Origin: Paenibacillus silviterrae
GTDB lineage: Bacteria; Bacillota; Bacilli; Paenibacillales; NBRC-103111
Reading direction: 5' to 3'
NCBI RefSeq assembly: GCF_030167925.1
Contig: NZ_JASKUT010000001.1
Coordinates: 3,038,001 to 3,102,000, forward strand
Length of the DNA stretch: 64,000 nucleotides
The translations under genes were made by a program, and so were the position numbers. Of this stretch, positions 42,568 through 52,100 are shown one piece after another (position 1 is the stretch's first letter; every line of letters starts with the position of its first letter). The notes beneath the pieces were generated by a model. That model saw only the letters and a program-made list of their open reading frames with translations. It was not told the DNA's origin and made no database searches.

Positions 42568-43062
42568 ATGAATATACGAGAAACAGACTTGCCTGGAATT
42601 GGCAAAAAATACTTGATCGATACACGCAGCGGAGAACGGCTGGTCATTATTATCCACGATGACGGTCGGCGCGAGATGTACCATTTTGAACACGATGACC
42701 CGGATGACAGCATCTCCATGGTGTCGCTGGACGACGATGAGGCGAGACAGGTAGCCGGAATTATCGGCGGCATGACGTATAAACCGAAAGCATTGGAAAC
42801 AATCGAGGTAGCCCTGGACGACTTGATTATCGAATGGTACAAAGTGGAGCCTCACGCCAAGTCCATCGGTCAGACCATCGGAGAGCTGCAGGTCCGGCAA
42901 AAAACAGGAGCGAGTATTATAGCCGTTGTGGGGAAGGATGGCTCCAAGCATATCAATCCGGGGCCGGACTTCAGGGTCGGTGCGGAATCCACGCTTGTCG
43001 TAGCCGGTGAGCGCCGAAACCTCAAATTGCTTAAAGACATCTTACAGAATGGTGGTGATTGA
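42568..43062 (+). CDS. khtT: Regulatory subunit of K+/H+ antiporter (KhtT-like)
   Basis: 164 residues. N-terminal half begins [19 protein letters not shown], a typical KhtT start, and the C-terminal TrkA-C (RCK_C) domain spans about 85-160 ('[34 protein letters not shown]', landmarks SIG.TI.EL). In B. subtilis KhtT binds c-di-AMP and controls KhtU activity in response to pH and cations. Here it overlaps or abuts the antiporter gene by a few bases (TGA 43060-43062). RBS AGGAGG is nine bases upstream. Confidence 0.9.
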   Translation: MNIRETDLPGIGKKYLIDTRSGERLVIIIHDDGRREMYHFEHDDPDDSISMVSLDDDEARQVAGIIGGMTYKPKALETIEVALDDLIIEWYKVEPHAKSIGQTIGELQVRQKTGASIIAVVGKDGSKHINPGPDFRVGAESTLVVAGERRNLKLLKDILQNGGD

Positions 43063-43064
43063 TC

Positions 43065-44309
43065 TTGGATCACATCATTCTGGAGGTAGGCTTAGCGGTT
43101 GCATTGATTGCTTTGGCGGGGCTGCTGTCAGCCAAATTGCGGTTTTCCGTCATTCCCTTCTATATCCTTATGGGAATGGCGGTCGGGCCCCACGCGCCGG
43201 AGCTATGGCACTTTGATTTCCGTTTCATAGAAAGCGCGCCTCTCATCGAGTTCATGGGCAGACTCGGCGTCCTCTTCCTGCTGTTCTATCTCGGGCTGGA
43301 GTTTTCCGTGGGCCGCTTGATCAAATCAGGACGCTCCATCGTTGTCGGCGGAACCATCTATATATTAATTAATTTTACCTTGGGTTTGCTCTTCGGCTTA
43401 GTTACCGGCTTCCCGTTTAAGGAAATTCTCGTCATTGCCGGGATCACGACCATCTCCTCCAGCGCTATCGTCGCGAAGGTATTAGTGGACCTCAAGCGGA
43501 CGGCTAATCCGGAAACCGAAATGGTTCTAGGCATTACCTTGTTTGAGGATGTATTTCTGGCGGTGTATATCTCTATCCTCTCGGGTCTTGTCCTCAGCGG
43601 CTCCACCTCGGTTGGCGGCGTGCTTCTATCCGCCTTGTTCGCTCTAGGCTTTATGCTGTTCATCATTATTCTGGGGCGAAAGGCCGTCCCCCTGCTGAAC
43701 CGGCTGCTGAACATTCGTTCGAATGAATTGTTTGTTCTTGTCGTGTTCGGCGCCCTGTTCCTGGTAGCAGGCTTCTCGGAAACGATTCATGTCGCCGAGG
43801 CGATCGGCGCCCTGCTGGTAGGCTTGGTGCTGGCGGAAACCGAGCATATGAAGCGGATCGAGCATCTCATTCTTCCGTTCCGCGATTTCTTCGGCGCTAT
43901 TTTCTTCTTCAGCTTCGGTCTTACCATTGACCCGTTCTCGCTCGGCGGAGCCGTGTGGCTGTCCCTTGGTGCCGTACTACTAACGCTCTTTGGCAACGTT
44001 TTGGCGGGCATGCTCGCAGGACGAAGCGCTGGGCTGTCCCCGAAAGCCTCGACGAATATCGGCTTGACGATCGTATCGCGCGGAGAATTCTCCATCATCA
44101 TGGCGAATCTGGGCAAAGCAGGCGGACTGCTGGCCATTATCCAGCCCTTTGCCGCCCTATATGTACTCATATTGGCCATACTGGGGCCTCTCTTGACGAA
44201 GGAATCCAAAATCGTATATAAGCTGCTTGACTCCATCTTCCGGTTCAAGGGAGGAAAAAGTAAAGATCCGCTCGCAGAACAAGCCGTCCAAAAAGACGGA
44301 GGAGTCTAG
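43065..44309 (+). CDS. khtU: K+(NH4+)/H+ antiporter (KhtU-like, CPA2 family)
   Basis: About 415 residues, 12-13 membrane segments, CPA2 sodium/hydrogen-exchanger fold. Landmarks: 'GLEFSVGRLIKSG', 'GITTISSSAIVAKVLVDL' (broken-helix region), and 'SRGEFSIIMANLGK' (conserved SRGEFS of KefB/KhtU). No RCK_N/NAD domain, consistent with a separate KhtT subunit. Start: TTG at 43065, about six bases after GGTGGTGA; a TTG at 43059 is the alternative. It should export K+ in exchange for protons under control of KhtT. Confidence 0.92.
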   Translation: MDHIILEVGLAVALIALAGLLSAKLRFSVIPFYILMGMAVGPHAPELWHFDFRFIESAPLIEFMGRLGVLFLLFYLGLEFSVGRLIKSGRSIVVGGTIYILINFTLGLLFGLVTGFPFKEILVIAGITTISSSAIVAKVLVDLKRTANPETEMVLGITLFEDVFLAVYISILSGLVLSGSTSVGGVLLSALFALGFMLFIIILGRKAVPLLNRLLNIRSNELFVLVVFGALFLVAGFSETIHVAEAIGALLVGLVLAETEHMKRIEHLILPFRDFFGAIFFFSFGLTIDPFSLGGAVWLSLGAVLLTLFGNVLAGMLAGRSAGLSPKASTNIGLTIVSRGEFSIIMANLGKAGGLLAIIQPFAALYVLILAILGPLLTKESKIVYKLLDSIFRFKGGKSKDPLAEQAVQKDGGV

Positions 44310-44355
44310 CGCTGCTTATAGATAAACTAGCTGTTCATAGAAAGGATGATTCAAA

Positions 44356-45255
44356 TTGGAGCCTGTATCCTTGCAAGCCAGCACGGCGGTGCCGCAGCAG
44401 CATTCCAAGCTGTCCGTAATGAAATTAATCCGGCGTATCGTTTTTATTTTTCTAGGCGCTTCCTTAGTATCCGTTGGTCTGGAAATTTTCTTGGTCCCTA
44501 ACCGCATTATTGACGGTGGAATTGTAGGCATTTCGATTATTACTTCACACTTAACCGGACTTCCTCTCGGGATCTTTCTTACCGTTCTGAATTTGCCCTT
44601 CTTATTGATAGGGTATAAGCAAATCGGCAAAACCTTTGCCTTATCCACCTTGTTCGGTGTTCTTATTATGTCCGTAGGCACCAGTCTGCTTCATTCCGTT
44701 CAGCCGCTCACCATCGATCCGCTGCTTGCGGCGGTATTCGGAGGGATCATTCTCGGTGTCGGAGTCGGGATCGTCATCCGCTTCGGAGGCTCGCTCGACG
44801 GAACTGAGATTGTCGCCATCCTGTTCCAGAAGAGGCTTCCTTTTTCCGTGGGCGAAATCGTGATGTTCCTGAATATTTTTATTCTAGGCTCCGCGGGCTT
44901 TGTCTTCGGATGGGATCACGCCATGTATTCGCTGATTGCTTACTATATTGCCTACAAAATGATCGACATTACGATCGAAGGGTTCGACGAATCCAAATCC
45001 GTATGGATTATCAGCGACAAAAATAAAGAGATCGGCAACGCCATCCTGAATCGATTGGGCCGCGGCGTGACGTACCTCAACGGCGAAGGCGGCTACAGCG
45101 GCGGGAGCAAACGGGTCATCTTCTGCGTCATTACAAGGCTGGAGGAAGCGAAGATGAAGTCCATCGTCGAGGAAACGGACCCTACCGCCTTTCTGGCTGT
45201 CGGCAATATCCACGATGTTAAGGGAGGCCGCTTCAAGAAAAAAGACATTCACTAA
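44356..45255 (+). CDS. YitT-family membrane protein, first copy
   Basis: 299 residues. Five hydrophobic helices (about 27-195) with 'VSVGLEIFLVPNRIIDGGIVGISI' and 'GFVFGWDHAMYSLIAYYIAYK' signatures of the YitT/DUF161 family, and a C-terminal DUF2179 domain (about 212-290, 'SKSVWIISDKNKEIGNAIL') of the ferredoxin-like cytoplasmic type. The family is widespread in Bacillales with no agreed function. Start TTG at 44356 with AAAGGATG upstream. Followed within 30 bp by a paralog. Confidence 0.88.
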   Translation: MEPVSLQASTAVPQQHSKLSVMKLIRRIVFIFLGASLVSVGLEIFLVPNRIIDGGIVGISIITSHLTGLPLGIFLTVLNLPFLLIGYKQIGKTFALSTLFGVLIMSVGTSLLHSVQPLTIDPLLAAVFGGIILGVGVGIVIRFGGSLDGTEIVAILFQKRLPFSVGEIVMFLNIFILGSAGFVFGWDHAMYSLIAYYIAYKMIDITIEGFDESKSVWIISDKNKEIGNAILNRLGRGVTYLNGEGGYSGGSKRVIFCVITRLEEAKMKSIVEETDPTAFLAVGNIHDVKGGRFKKKDIH

Positions 45256-45285
45256 AAGGGAATGTATCACCGGAGGGGAAGGCAC

Positions 45286-46116
45286 ATGGAGGCTCATCTC
45301 GGGTTGAAAGCACGAATCCTGCGCCTTGGCGCTATCCTGCTTGGTGTTGGTTTGATATCGGTCGGTCTGGAAATGTTTCTCACTCCGCATAAAATCATTC
45401 CCGGAGGCGTGAAAGGGGTCGCGATTCTCCTCTCTCATCTGACGGAAATGAAAATGGGTCTGATTTTATTATTTATCAATTTGCCTTTTGTCCTGTTCAG
45501 TCGGAGGAGGAGCTGGAGAACCATCCTCTCCTCCCTGATCACTTTGCTCATCGTTGCGATTTGCTCGGTATTCATGTACCCGTTCCCGCCGTTGTTTCAA
45601 AACCCGCTTCCGGCCTCCATTGCGGGAGGGCTTACGCTGGGGATCGGAATCGGTCTTATCATCCGCTTTGGCTGGTATGTGGACGGCGTACATGATGTCG
45701 CTTTCTACCTTCAGCAAAAAACAAAGCTTACGCTAAGCGAAGTCATTATGATTCTGAACATCCTGCTGCTTGCCGGCGGAGGCTTGCTCTTCGGCTGGGA
45801 TCAAGCGATCCACTCGATTTTCGCTTACTATGCGGCGTATCGGTCGATCGACTTCACCTTGGACTTCCGCAGCAGGAAAATGGTGCTTATCCATTCCTCC
45901 TGCCGGAGAGAAGTCGCGCAAACTTTACTGCAGGAATTCCGAGGGGACATCCAGCTGCTGGAGAAAGAGCAGACGCGAGGCAGCCAGCAAGAGCATCAGC
46001 AATTGTTCCTGATCATCGCCGGAAAAGAAGTCAAACGATTGCGGTCGACGGTGCTTCGGATTGATCCGAACGCGCAGGTCGTCGTGTCCTATCCAACCGC
46101 CTCGCATATCGCATAA
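45286..46116 (+). CDS. YitT-family membrane protein, second copy
   Basis: 276 residues from ATG 45286 (GGAGGGGAAGGCAC just upstream). Same architecture as the neighbour: 'LISVGLEMFLTPHKIIPGGVKG' and 'LLFGWDQAIHSIFAYYAAYR' helices, then a C-terminal DUF2179-like domain ('KMVLIHSSCRREVAQTLLQE') that is more diverged. Tandem YitT genes probably arose by duplication; the two may form a hetero-oligomer. Ends at a strong terminator. Confidence 0.87.
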   Translation: MEAHLGLKARILRLGAILLGVGLISVGLEMFLTPHKIIPGGVKGVAILLSHLTEMKMGLILLFINLPFVLFSRRRSWRTILSSLITLLIVAICSVFMYPFPPLFQNPLPASIAGGLTLGIGIGLIIRFGWYVDGVHDVAFYLQQKTKLTLSEVIMILNILLLAGGGLLFGWDQAIHSIFAYYAAYRSIDFTLDFRSRKMVLIHSSCRREVAQTLLQEFRGDIQLLEKEQTRGSQQEHQQLFLIIAGKEVKRLRSTVLRIDPNAQVVVSYPTASHIA

Positions 46117-46165
46117 AACACCCCCTCCATGCCACATTGCTTCATGTGGACGGGAGGGGGTGTTT
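46116..46165. terminator. Bidirectional terminator
   Basis: AAACACCCCCTCC (46116-46128) pairs perfectly with GGAGGGGGTGTTT (46153-46165), tail CTTTT. It separates the YitT and anmK genes, which converge. Confidence 0.9.
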
Positions 46166-46168
46166 CTT

Positions 46169-47362
46169 TTAGGCCAAGGCCAGCTTGCCCATGATGGTAC
46201 GAGCTGCGGCTCCTGTGGCAGCCGGGAGATTGTTCGGTACTCCGTGCAGCATGTTGTTGCCGAAAATCGCGAAGCAGATCGCTTCCTTCGCATCGCTGGA
46301 GACGCCCAGCTCATCGGAGCCAAGAATGCGCTGCTCCGGCAGCAGCTCGCCGAGCATACGCATCAGTGTGGCGTTGTGGGCCCCGCCCCCGCTGACGATC
46401 ACCTCGTGCATAGTGTAGCGCGGCAGCACGTAGTCACGGTAGCCGGCAGCGATGCTTTGAGCGGTGAACGCCGTGAAGGTAGCGACGATGTCCTCGGCGC
46501 TTAAGCCTGCGGCGTTCATGCGGCTCAGCCATTCGGCGGCGTAAGCCTTGCCGAACATTTCGCGGCCCGTCGTCTTCACCGGCGGCATCGAGAAGTACGG
46601 ATGGCTGAGCATGGAAGCAAGCAGCTCGGCATGCGGCCGGCCCTGCGCTCCCCACCGGCCGTCCTCATCGTAGGATAGGCGCCCGCCGGACAGCTCGATC
46701 ACCGCTTGGTCGATCAGCATGTTCCCCGGACCGGTATCGAAGGCAATGACCTGCTCCGGCTGCCCGTCGGCCGGAATGGCCGCACAGTTGCCGATGCCGC
46801 CGATGTTCTGCACGATGCGGCCCTTTTGCTCGTCGCGGAACAGAATCAGATCGCCGTAAGGCGTCAGCGGCGCTCCCTGCCCGCCTACAGCCATATCGGC
46901 TGTCCGGAAATCGCCGACGACCGGCGTTCCGGTCAGCTTCGCAATGACGGAGATATCCCCGATCTGGAGCGTCGAGCGCACCCAATCCGGATGGCCGGGA
47001 TCGAGCTCGGGGATATGCCAGACGGTCTGGCCGTGAGAGCTAATCAGGTCGATTTCGCTCATCTGAAGGCCTGCGGCTGTAACAGCCTCTGCCGCGGCGG
47101 ACGCGAACCGCTGTCCGAGCTCGAAGTTCATCGAGCACACCCCTGCCGTGTTCGAGCGATCCAGACTGCAGAGATCCTTCAGCCGCTCTCTCAGCTCCGA
47201 GTCATAGGCTACGCTATGAAAGTAGACGAGCTCCACCTTGGAGGTCAGCCCGGAGCCGGCAATGCGGACCACGGCCGCATCGATTCCGTCCAGCGACGTT
47301 CCCGACATCAGACCGACAATGAGCCTTGCCGGTTTGCTCAAAGCAGCACTCAGCCCCATCAT
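46169..47362 (-). CDS. anmK: 1,6-Anhydro-N-acetylmuramic acid kinase
   Basis: 397 residues, ATP-dependent kinase that opens 1,6-anhydroMurNAc and makes MurNAc-6-phosphate. Landmarks: 'GLMSGTSLDGIDAAVV' (16-31), 'SHGQTVWH', 'GDFRTADMAVGGQGAPLTPYGD', 'NIGGIGNCAAIP', 'FDTGPGNMLID' and 'SGGGAHN'. All are ASKHA-fold AnmK signatures. ATG overlaps the NagZ stop (ATGA). It is the last gene of the muropeptide operon and supplies the substrate of MurQ. Anhydro sugars come from lytic transglycosylases. Confidence 0.95.
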   Translation of the reverse strand: MMGLSAALSKPARLIVGLMSGTSLDGIDAAVVRIAGSGLTSKVELVYFHSVAYDSELRERLKDLCSLDRSNTAGVCSMNFELGQRFASAAAEAVTAAGLQMSEIDLISSHGQTVWHIPELDPGHPDWVRSTLQIGDISVIAKLTGTPVVGDFRTADMAVGGQGAPLTPYGDLILFRDEQKGRIVQNIGGIGNCAAIPADGQPEQVIAFDTGPGNMLIDQAVIELSGGRLSYDEDGRWGAQGRPHAELLASMLSHPYFSMPPVKTTGREMFGKAYAAEWLSRMNAAGLSAEDIVATFTAFTAQSIAAGYRDYVLPRYTMHEVIVSGGGAHNATLMRMLGELLPEQRILGSDELGVSSDAKEAICFAIFGNNMLHGVPNNLPAATGAAARTIMGKLALA

Positions 47363-48978
47363 CGGCTGCCGCCTCCCGCCATAACCGTCTCGCCTTCGCT
47401 CAAGGTGATCGGCAGCTTGCCTCTTGCCTTGCTATCGCCCATCAGTACCTTCGCCGTGCTGCGAAGGGCAAGCGGACGGTTCTCGTAGGCAACAACGTAC
47501 GTCGAAACGCCGGGGAACGCCAGCAGGTCATACGGACTGCGCTGCGCTACGACGGTAATATCCTTCCCCAGCGCAAGCAGCTCGCGAATGAGCTCAGCCT
47601 GAGCGGGATCAAGATAGGCATTGTAGGTGGCGATGATGACTTGACGCTCGTAACGGACCGCACTCAGCAGCTCCTTCTTCAGCTCCTCTACCTTGGTCAG
47701 CGGCACCACCAGCTCCGTCACCTGAGCGCCCAGCTCCCGCAGAGCAGAGCCGAGCGTCAGCTGTGCATCCACTGCCTCATCCACCAGCGTCAATACAGCA
47801 CCTTCGATGGAAATGAGGAAGAGTGAATCCTCTGTGCGAAACGGCAGCAGTCCCGCTTCGTCCTTCACCAGCGTGATCGAGGACTCGCTGATGCGACGGG
47901 CAACCGCTTTATGCTCCGCCGTTCCTACAACAGCTTTCACTTCAACAGCTGCGGCGGACTCATACAGGCCGCGCTTCTGCTTTAATGCCAGCAGTCGATT
48001 CACCGACCTGTCGATCCGCTCCTCGGAGAGACGTCCGTCGCGCACAGCCTGAAGCAGAGCGTCGATGGCGCCTTGCTGGCGATCATGGCTGTGGCTGATC
48101 AGTACAAGATCGGCTCCGGCCTCCACGGCCATCACGGCAGCCTCCACCGTGCCGAAATGCTCGGCAATCGCGTTCATTTCCATACAGTCCGTCATAATGA
48201 CGCCTTCATAGCCTAGCTCCTCACGAAGAAGTCCCGTCAGCACGGCCTTAGACAAGGTAACCGGGAGCATCTGAGACTCGAACGCGGGGAACACGACATG
48301 CGAAGACATGATGGAGTCCACCCCGGCAGCGATGGCTTCCCGGAACGGGCGCAGTTCCACCTGCTCGATCCGCTCGCGGGCATGCGGCACCGTCGGGAGA
48401 TCCAAGTGTGAATCCACATTCGTATCCCCATGCCCAGGAAAATGCTTCGCCGTCGCGATGACTCCGGCAGACTGCAGGCCTTGCAGCGTCTTCACGCCGT
48501 ACTCCGCCACCTTCGCCGGGTCTTCGCCGAACGAACGGACGCCGATCACGGGATTCGCCGCATTGTTATTTACATCCAGCACCGGCGCATAGTTCAGGTT
48601 GATCCCCAGCGCCTTTAGCTCCTGTCCGCAGATGAGGGCCGCCTGATGAGCCTCCTCCAGGCTTCCGGCCGCCGCAATCGCCATCGCACCCGGCATGAGC
48701 GCCACGCCGTCGGTGATACGCGCCACCATGCCGCCTTCCTGATCGATCCCGATGAAGAGCGGCTCCTGCCCGCTCTCCGCCGCGGCAGCCTGCAGCGAGG
48801 CACTAAGGCTCGCCACCTGTTCCACATTTCTCACATTGCGGGCAAAATAAATAACGCCCCCGATCGCCTTCTCCCGGATCAGCCGCAGCACTTCCTCCGA
48901 CGGCTCCGTCCCCTCGAAGCCGCACATGACCAGCTGGCCGATTTTTTGCTCTAAGGTCATTTGCTCTATTTTTCCCAT
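47359..48978 (-). CDS. nagZ: Glycoside hydrolase family 3 beta-N-acetylglucosaminidase (NagZ), cytoplasmic form
   Basis: About 539 residues, two-domain GH3. N-terminal barrel with 'FIGIDQEGGMVARI', the substrate/acid-base loop 'KHFPGHGDTNVDSHLDLP' and nucleophile Asp in 'IMTDCMEMNAI'; C-terminal GH3_C domain (about 365-540) as in B. subtilis NagZ. It removes GlcNAc from GlcNAc-MurNAc peptides. Unlike the secreted B. subtilis enzyme, no signal peptide precedes 'IEQMTLEQKIGQLVMCGF'. Start is ATG at 48978 or the adjoining TTG; both have AAGGGG upstream. Confidence 0.92.
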   Translation of the reverse strand: MGKIEQMTLEQKIGQLVMCGFEGTEPSEEVLRLIREKAIGGVIYFARNVRNVEQVASLSASLQAAAAESGQEPLFIGIDQEGGMVARITDGVALMPGAMAIAAAGSLEEAHQAALICGQELKALGINLNYAPVLDVNNNAANPVIGVRSFGEDPAKVAEYGVKTLQGLQSAGVIATAKHFPGHGDTNVDSHLDLPTVPHARERIEQVELRPFREAIAAGVDSIMSSHVVFPAFESQMLPVTLSKAVLTGLLREELGYEGVIMTDCMEMNAIAEHFGTVEAAVMAVEAGADLVLISHSHDRQQGAIDALLQAVRDGRLSEERIDRSVNRLLALKQKRGLYESAAAVEVKAVVGTAEHKAVARRISESSITLVKDEAGLLPFRTEDSLFLISIEGAVLTLVDEAVDAQLTLGSALRELGAQVTELVVPLTKVEELKKELLSAVRYERQVIIATYNAYLDPAQAELIRELLALGKDITVVAQRSPYDLLAFPGVSTYVVAYENRPLALRSTAKVLMGDSKARGKLPITLSEGETVMAGGGSR

Positions 48979-49012
48979 CAATCGCTATTCCCCTTTCTCT
49001 CCCTCGATTGAA

Positions 49013-50182
49013 TCACGAATATAGTAAGTACGGCTTCCTAGCTTCCTTCCATTGCAATTCCGCTTCGAGGTACGCTTCCTTTAAGCTATGGAGTCCGTTG
49101 CCCATACCTACTAACGTTCTTACCTCATCCCCGCCCGATAACAGGTCGATAAAGGAGCGTCCGCCCTCCCGGACCGGCGGCAGCCACTCGAAGGACTCCG
49201 GATACAGCTTGGCGATGGTATCGAGCAGCGTCAGTCCGGTTTCTACGGCACGGAATGCATCCGGCTCGGTCACGAACAGCCTTACCCCGCCGCACAGCTT
49301 CCCTTGATGCTTGGAAAAGGTCGGCGTGTAATACACCGGCTGCGCATGGACGCCCGGCAGGTTCGAAGCGCGCAGCTCTTTGGCCAACTGCTCTGCGTTG
49401 ATCCAGGGTGCCCCGATCATTTCGAAGGGCAGCGTCGTCCCCCGTCCCTCGGATACATTCGTTCCTTCGAACAGGCAGGTGCCGGCGTATACTCTTACCG
49501 TATTAAGGGACGGCATGTTGGGAGACGGCAGCATCCATGGCAGCCCCGTCTGATCATATTCCATGCGCCGATGCCAGCCTTCCATAGGCACGACGGACAG
49601 AAGGCAAGACTTCGGCAGCCTGTCATTCACCCACAAGGCGTATTCACCGATCGTCATTCCGGTAGCATAAGGCGTTCCGGCCACGGCGCCGACCATCGAC
49701 TCGTAACCGGGCCGCAGCAAGCTCCCTTCCACCCGCCAGCCTCCGAGCGGATTGGGCCGATCCAATACGATCAGCTCCTTCCCCGCCTCCGCGCAAGCTT
49801 CCATGAGGTAGACCATGGTCGAAAGATACGTATAAAACCGGTTACCGGTATCCTGGATATCGAACAGGACGATGTCGATGTCCTCCAGCATCTCCGCCTC
49901 CGGCTTCTTTCTGGTGCCATAGAGGCTGTAAACCGGGATGTTCAGCTCCGGATGTACCGCATCCTCGAACCGCTCCCCTGCCTGGAACTCACCGCGAAGT
50001 CCGTGCTCGCACGCAAAGAGCGCGGCCAACCGCCCCGAGGGCAGTGCCGCGCATTGCTCCACGGTAGTGACGAACTGCCGGTTCACACCGGTAGGGTTGG
50101 TCAGCAGCCCTACGCGTTTGCCGGATAGCTTCGGTTCCATCGAATGTAATCGGTCTGCGCCGACTGCGATTTGTCCTGCCAT
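49013..50182 (-). CDS. namZ: Exo-beta-N-acetylmuramidase-like protein (NamZ, DUF1343)
   Basis: 389 residues. The DUF1343 signature is clear: 'GKRVGLLTNPTGV', 'LFACEHGLRG', 'YSLYGTRKKP', 'FDIQDTGNRFYTYLSTM', 'VLDRPNPLGG' and 'EGRGTTLPFEMIGAPWI'. The B. subtilis member cleaves terminal MurNAc from peptidoglycan fragments and is secreted. This one has no signal peptide and starts 'MAGQIAVGADRL' after a good GGAG site, so it probably works in the cytoplasm on imported fragments. It lies in the operon between DUF624 and nagZ. Confidence 0.9.
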   Translation of the reverse strand: MAGQIAVGADRLHSMEPKLSGKRVGLLTNPTGVNRQFVTTVEQCAALPSGRLAALFACEHGLRGEFQAGERFEDAVHPELNIPVYSLYGTRKKPEAEMLEDIDIVLFDIQDTGNRFYTYLSTMVYLMEACAEAGKELIVLDRPNPLGGWRVEGSLLRPGYESMVGAVAGTPYATGMTIGEYALWVNDRLPKSCLLSVVPMEGWHRRMEYDQTGLPWMLPSPNMPSLNTVRVYAGTCLFEGTNVSEGRGTTLPFEMIGAPWINAEQLAKELRASNLPGVHAQPVYYTPTFSKHQGKLCGGVRLFVTEPDAFRAVETGLTLLDTIAKLYPESFEWLPPVREGGRSFIDLLSGGDEVRTLVGMGNGLHSLKEAYLEAELQWKEARKPYLLYS

Positions 50183-50212
50183 CGCTAATCACTCCATTGT
50201 GGAAATATTTTT

Positions 50213-50950
50213 TTATCCTTGAGCCCCTTGTAGCTCATGCTTATCTTCCGGCCATTGGCGACCTTGCAAAGTCCAGCTGTCCTGCAGCTCCTTCCGGCCG
50301 TCTTGTTCCTCTTCCGGTCCTTGCAGCAGGTTACGGGTAATGAGGTTTGCGTAGATCCCAAGCGTTCCGGTAAACAGGAAAGCAAAGCCGACCACCGTCA
50401 AGCCGAGCAGAACGGTCAGCGCAATCACCTGTACGAATGCGCCGAAGGTGTAGCCCGGATGGGTTACCGTCAGCTTCACGCTGCGTCCCACCGCCCTGAA
50501 CAGGCTTTCCCGCTCCTGCACGATCAAGGGCAGCGTGTATACCTGGGAGACGAAGAACATCGCGACGAAATACGATTGGAAAATCGCCAGCGCCCAGCTC
50601 CACATGCTGTCCTTGCTGCCGTAGAACCACCAGGTTGAAGCCAGGATCAGCACGAAGAGGGCACACAGCAAGCCAAACCCTGCGGCCGGCAGGAAAAAGC
50701 GTACCGCTCCCGCGAACACATCCTTCAGCCGCGGCCGCTCTCCGGACACGACCTGGTAGCAGGCGTGGAATACGCCCGCGACAAGCGGCGCGTAGATGAG
50801 CGGGAGCACCGCCAGCGCTACCCCGATCGGCAGCAGGAAGATGACCGGGACAAGCACGAGCGAGCTCACGGCGCTGAACAGGAACACCGAAATCATCTCC
50901 CGGTATACGTACCCGCCCGACTTCACGATCATTTCATTCAGCTTACGCAT
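50213..50950 (-). CDS. DUF624 (YesL-like) membrane protein
   Basis: 245 residues from ATG 50950 (GGAGGG nine bases upstream; the earlier ATG at 50968 precedes the ribosome site). Five to six hydrophobic helices and the DUF624 landmarks 'VFHACYQVVSGERPRLKDVF' and 'YFVAMFFVSQVYTLPLIVQE'. Such proteins are usually encoded with sugar ABC importers, role unknown. Position inside the importer/hydrolase operon fits this pattern. The Gly/Glu-rich tail repeats 'LQGRQ..LQGAQG'. Confidence 0.87.
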   Translation of the reverse strand: MRKLNEMIVKSGGYVYREMISVFLFSAVSSLVLVPVIFLLPIGVALAVLPLIYAPLVAGVFHACYQVVSGERPRLKDVFAGAVRFFLPAAGFGLLCALFVLILASTWWFYGSKDSMWSWALAIFQSYFVAMFFVSQVYTLPLIVQERESLFRAVGRSVKLTVTHPGYTFGAFVQVIALTVLLGLTVVGFAFLFTGTLGIYANLITRNLLQGPEEEQDGRKELQDSWTLQGRQWPEDKHELQGAQG

Positions 50951-50979
50951 GGTATCGCCCTCCAACATACTGATTTTAG

Positions 50980-52089
50980 TTATCCCAGCTCAATCCGCGC
51001 TTCCGTCTTCGGATCAAAGAAGTGCGCCTTGTTCAGATCCAGCACGAACGACTTCGCCACACCTACGCCGGCGGATGTCTCCGGATGCACCTTGGCGGTG
51101 ACCATCCGTGAACCTACGCGGAAGTACAGCAGGTTCTCGGAGCCGAGGTTCTCGACCACTTGTACGACAGCGTTCATCTTATGATCATGCGCCACATGCA
51201 GCGCGAAATCTTCTCCGTAAATGTTCTCCGGCCGAATGCCCAGCACAACGCTCTGCCCTTCATACGTCTTCAACCCGCGAGCCGCCTTCTCCGGCAGCAC
51301 GAACGACGCACCCTCCACATGAACGCGGCCGCCTTCTACTCGGGCGTCCATGAAGTTCATCGCCGGCGAACCGATGAAGCCCGCTACGAACATGTTGCTC
51401 GGGTTGTTGTACAGCTCGGTCGGCGCCGCAATCTGCTGAATCACGCCGTTGTTCATGACGACGATCCGCTCACCGAGCGTCATCGCCTCCACCTGATCGT
51501 GCGTTACGTACACGATCGTTGCACCGAGGCGCTTGTGCAGCTCCGACAGCTCCACGCGCATCTGGATGCGCAGCTTCGCATCAAGGTTCGACAGCGGCTC
51601 GTCAAACAGGAACACCTGCGGGTCACGCACGATCGCACGGCCTACGGCCACCCGCTGGCGTTGACCGCCGGACAGCTCCCGCGGCTTCCGGTCGAGCATC
51701 TCGCTCAAGCCCAGAATCGCCGATGCCGACTTGACCTTTTCTTCGATCTCCGCCTTGCTCTTCTTCAGGTTCTTCAAGCCGAACGACAGGTTCTCGCGAA
51801 TCGTCATATGCGGGTACAGTGCATAATCCTGGAACACCATCGCAATATCCCGGTCCTTCGGATGCAGATCGTTCACCACGCGGTTGCCGATAAGGATTTC
51901 TCCGCCCGATACGGTTTCGAGACCGGCTAACATGCGAAGCGATGTGGTTTTGCCGCAGCCGGACGGGCCGACGAACACGACGAATTCTTTATCGTTAATG
52001 ACAAAATCCGAACCGGCTACCGCCGTGAATTTGCCCCGTTTTTCATCCTCATATTCCTTGCGCACATTCTTAAATACGACTTGAGCCAT
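50980..52089 (-). CDS. Sugar ABC transporter ATPase (MsmX/UgpC/MalK type)
   Basis: 369 residues. Walker A 'GPSGCGKTT', Q-loop 'VFQDYALYPHMTIREN', signature 'LSGGQRQRVA', Walker B 'VFLFDEPLSNLDAKLR', H-loop 'YVTHDQVEAM', then a C-terminal OB-fold domain (about 240-369). In B. subtilis one MsmX serves many importers; here the ATPase is encoded with its own permeases and is presumably dedicated to them, though it may serve others. Gaps on both sides are 11-30 bp. Confidence 0.93.
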   Translation of the reverse strand: MAQVVFKNVRKEYEDEKRGKFTAVAGSDFVINDKEFVVFVGPSGCGKTTSLRMLAGLETVSGGEILIGNRVVNDLHPKDRDIAMVFQDYALYPHMTIRENLSFGLKNLKKSKAEIEEKVKSASAILGLSEMLDRKPRELSGGQRQRVAVGRAIVRDPQVFLFDEPLSNLDAKLRIQMRVELSELHKRLGATIVYVTHDQVEAMTLGERIVVMNNGVIQQIAAPTELYNNPSNMFVAGFIGSPAMNFMDARVEGGRVHVEGASFVLPEKAARGLKTYEGQSVVLGIRPENIYGEDFALHVAHDHKMNAVVQVVENLGSENLLYFRVGSRMVTAKVHPETSAGVGVAKSFVLDLNKAHFFDPKTEARIELG

Positions 52090-52100
52090 ATCCTTACCTC

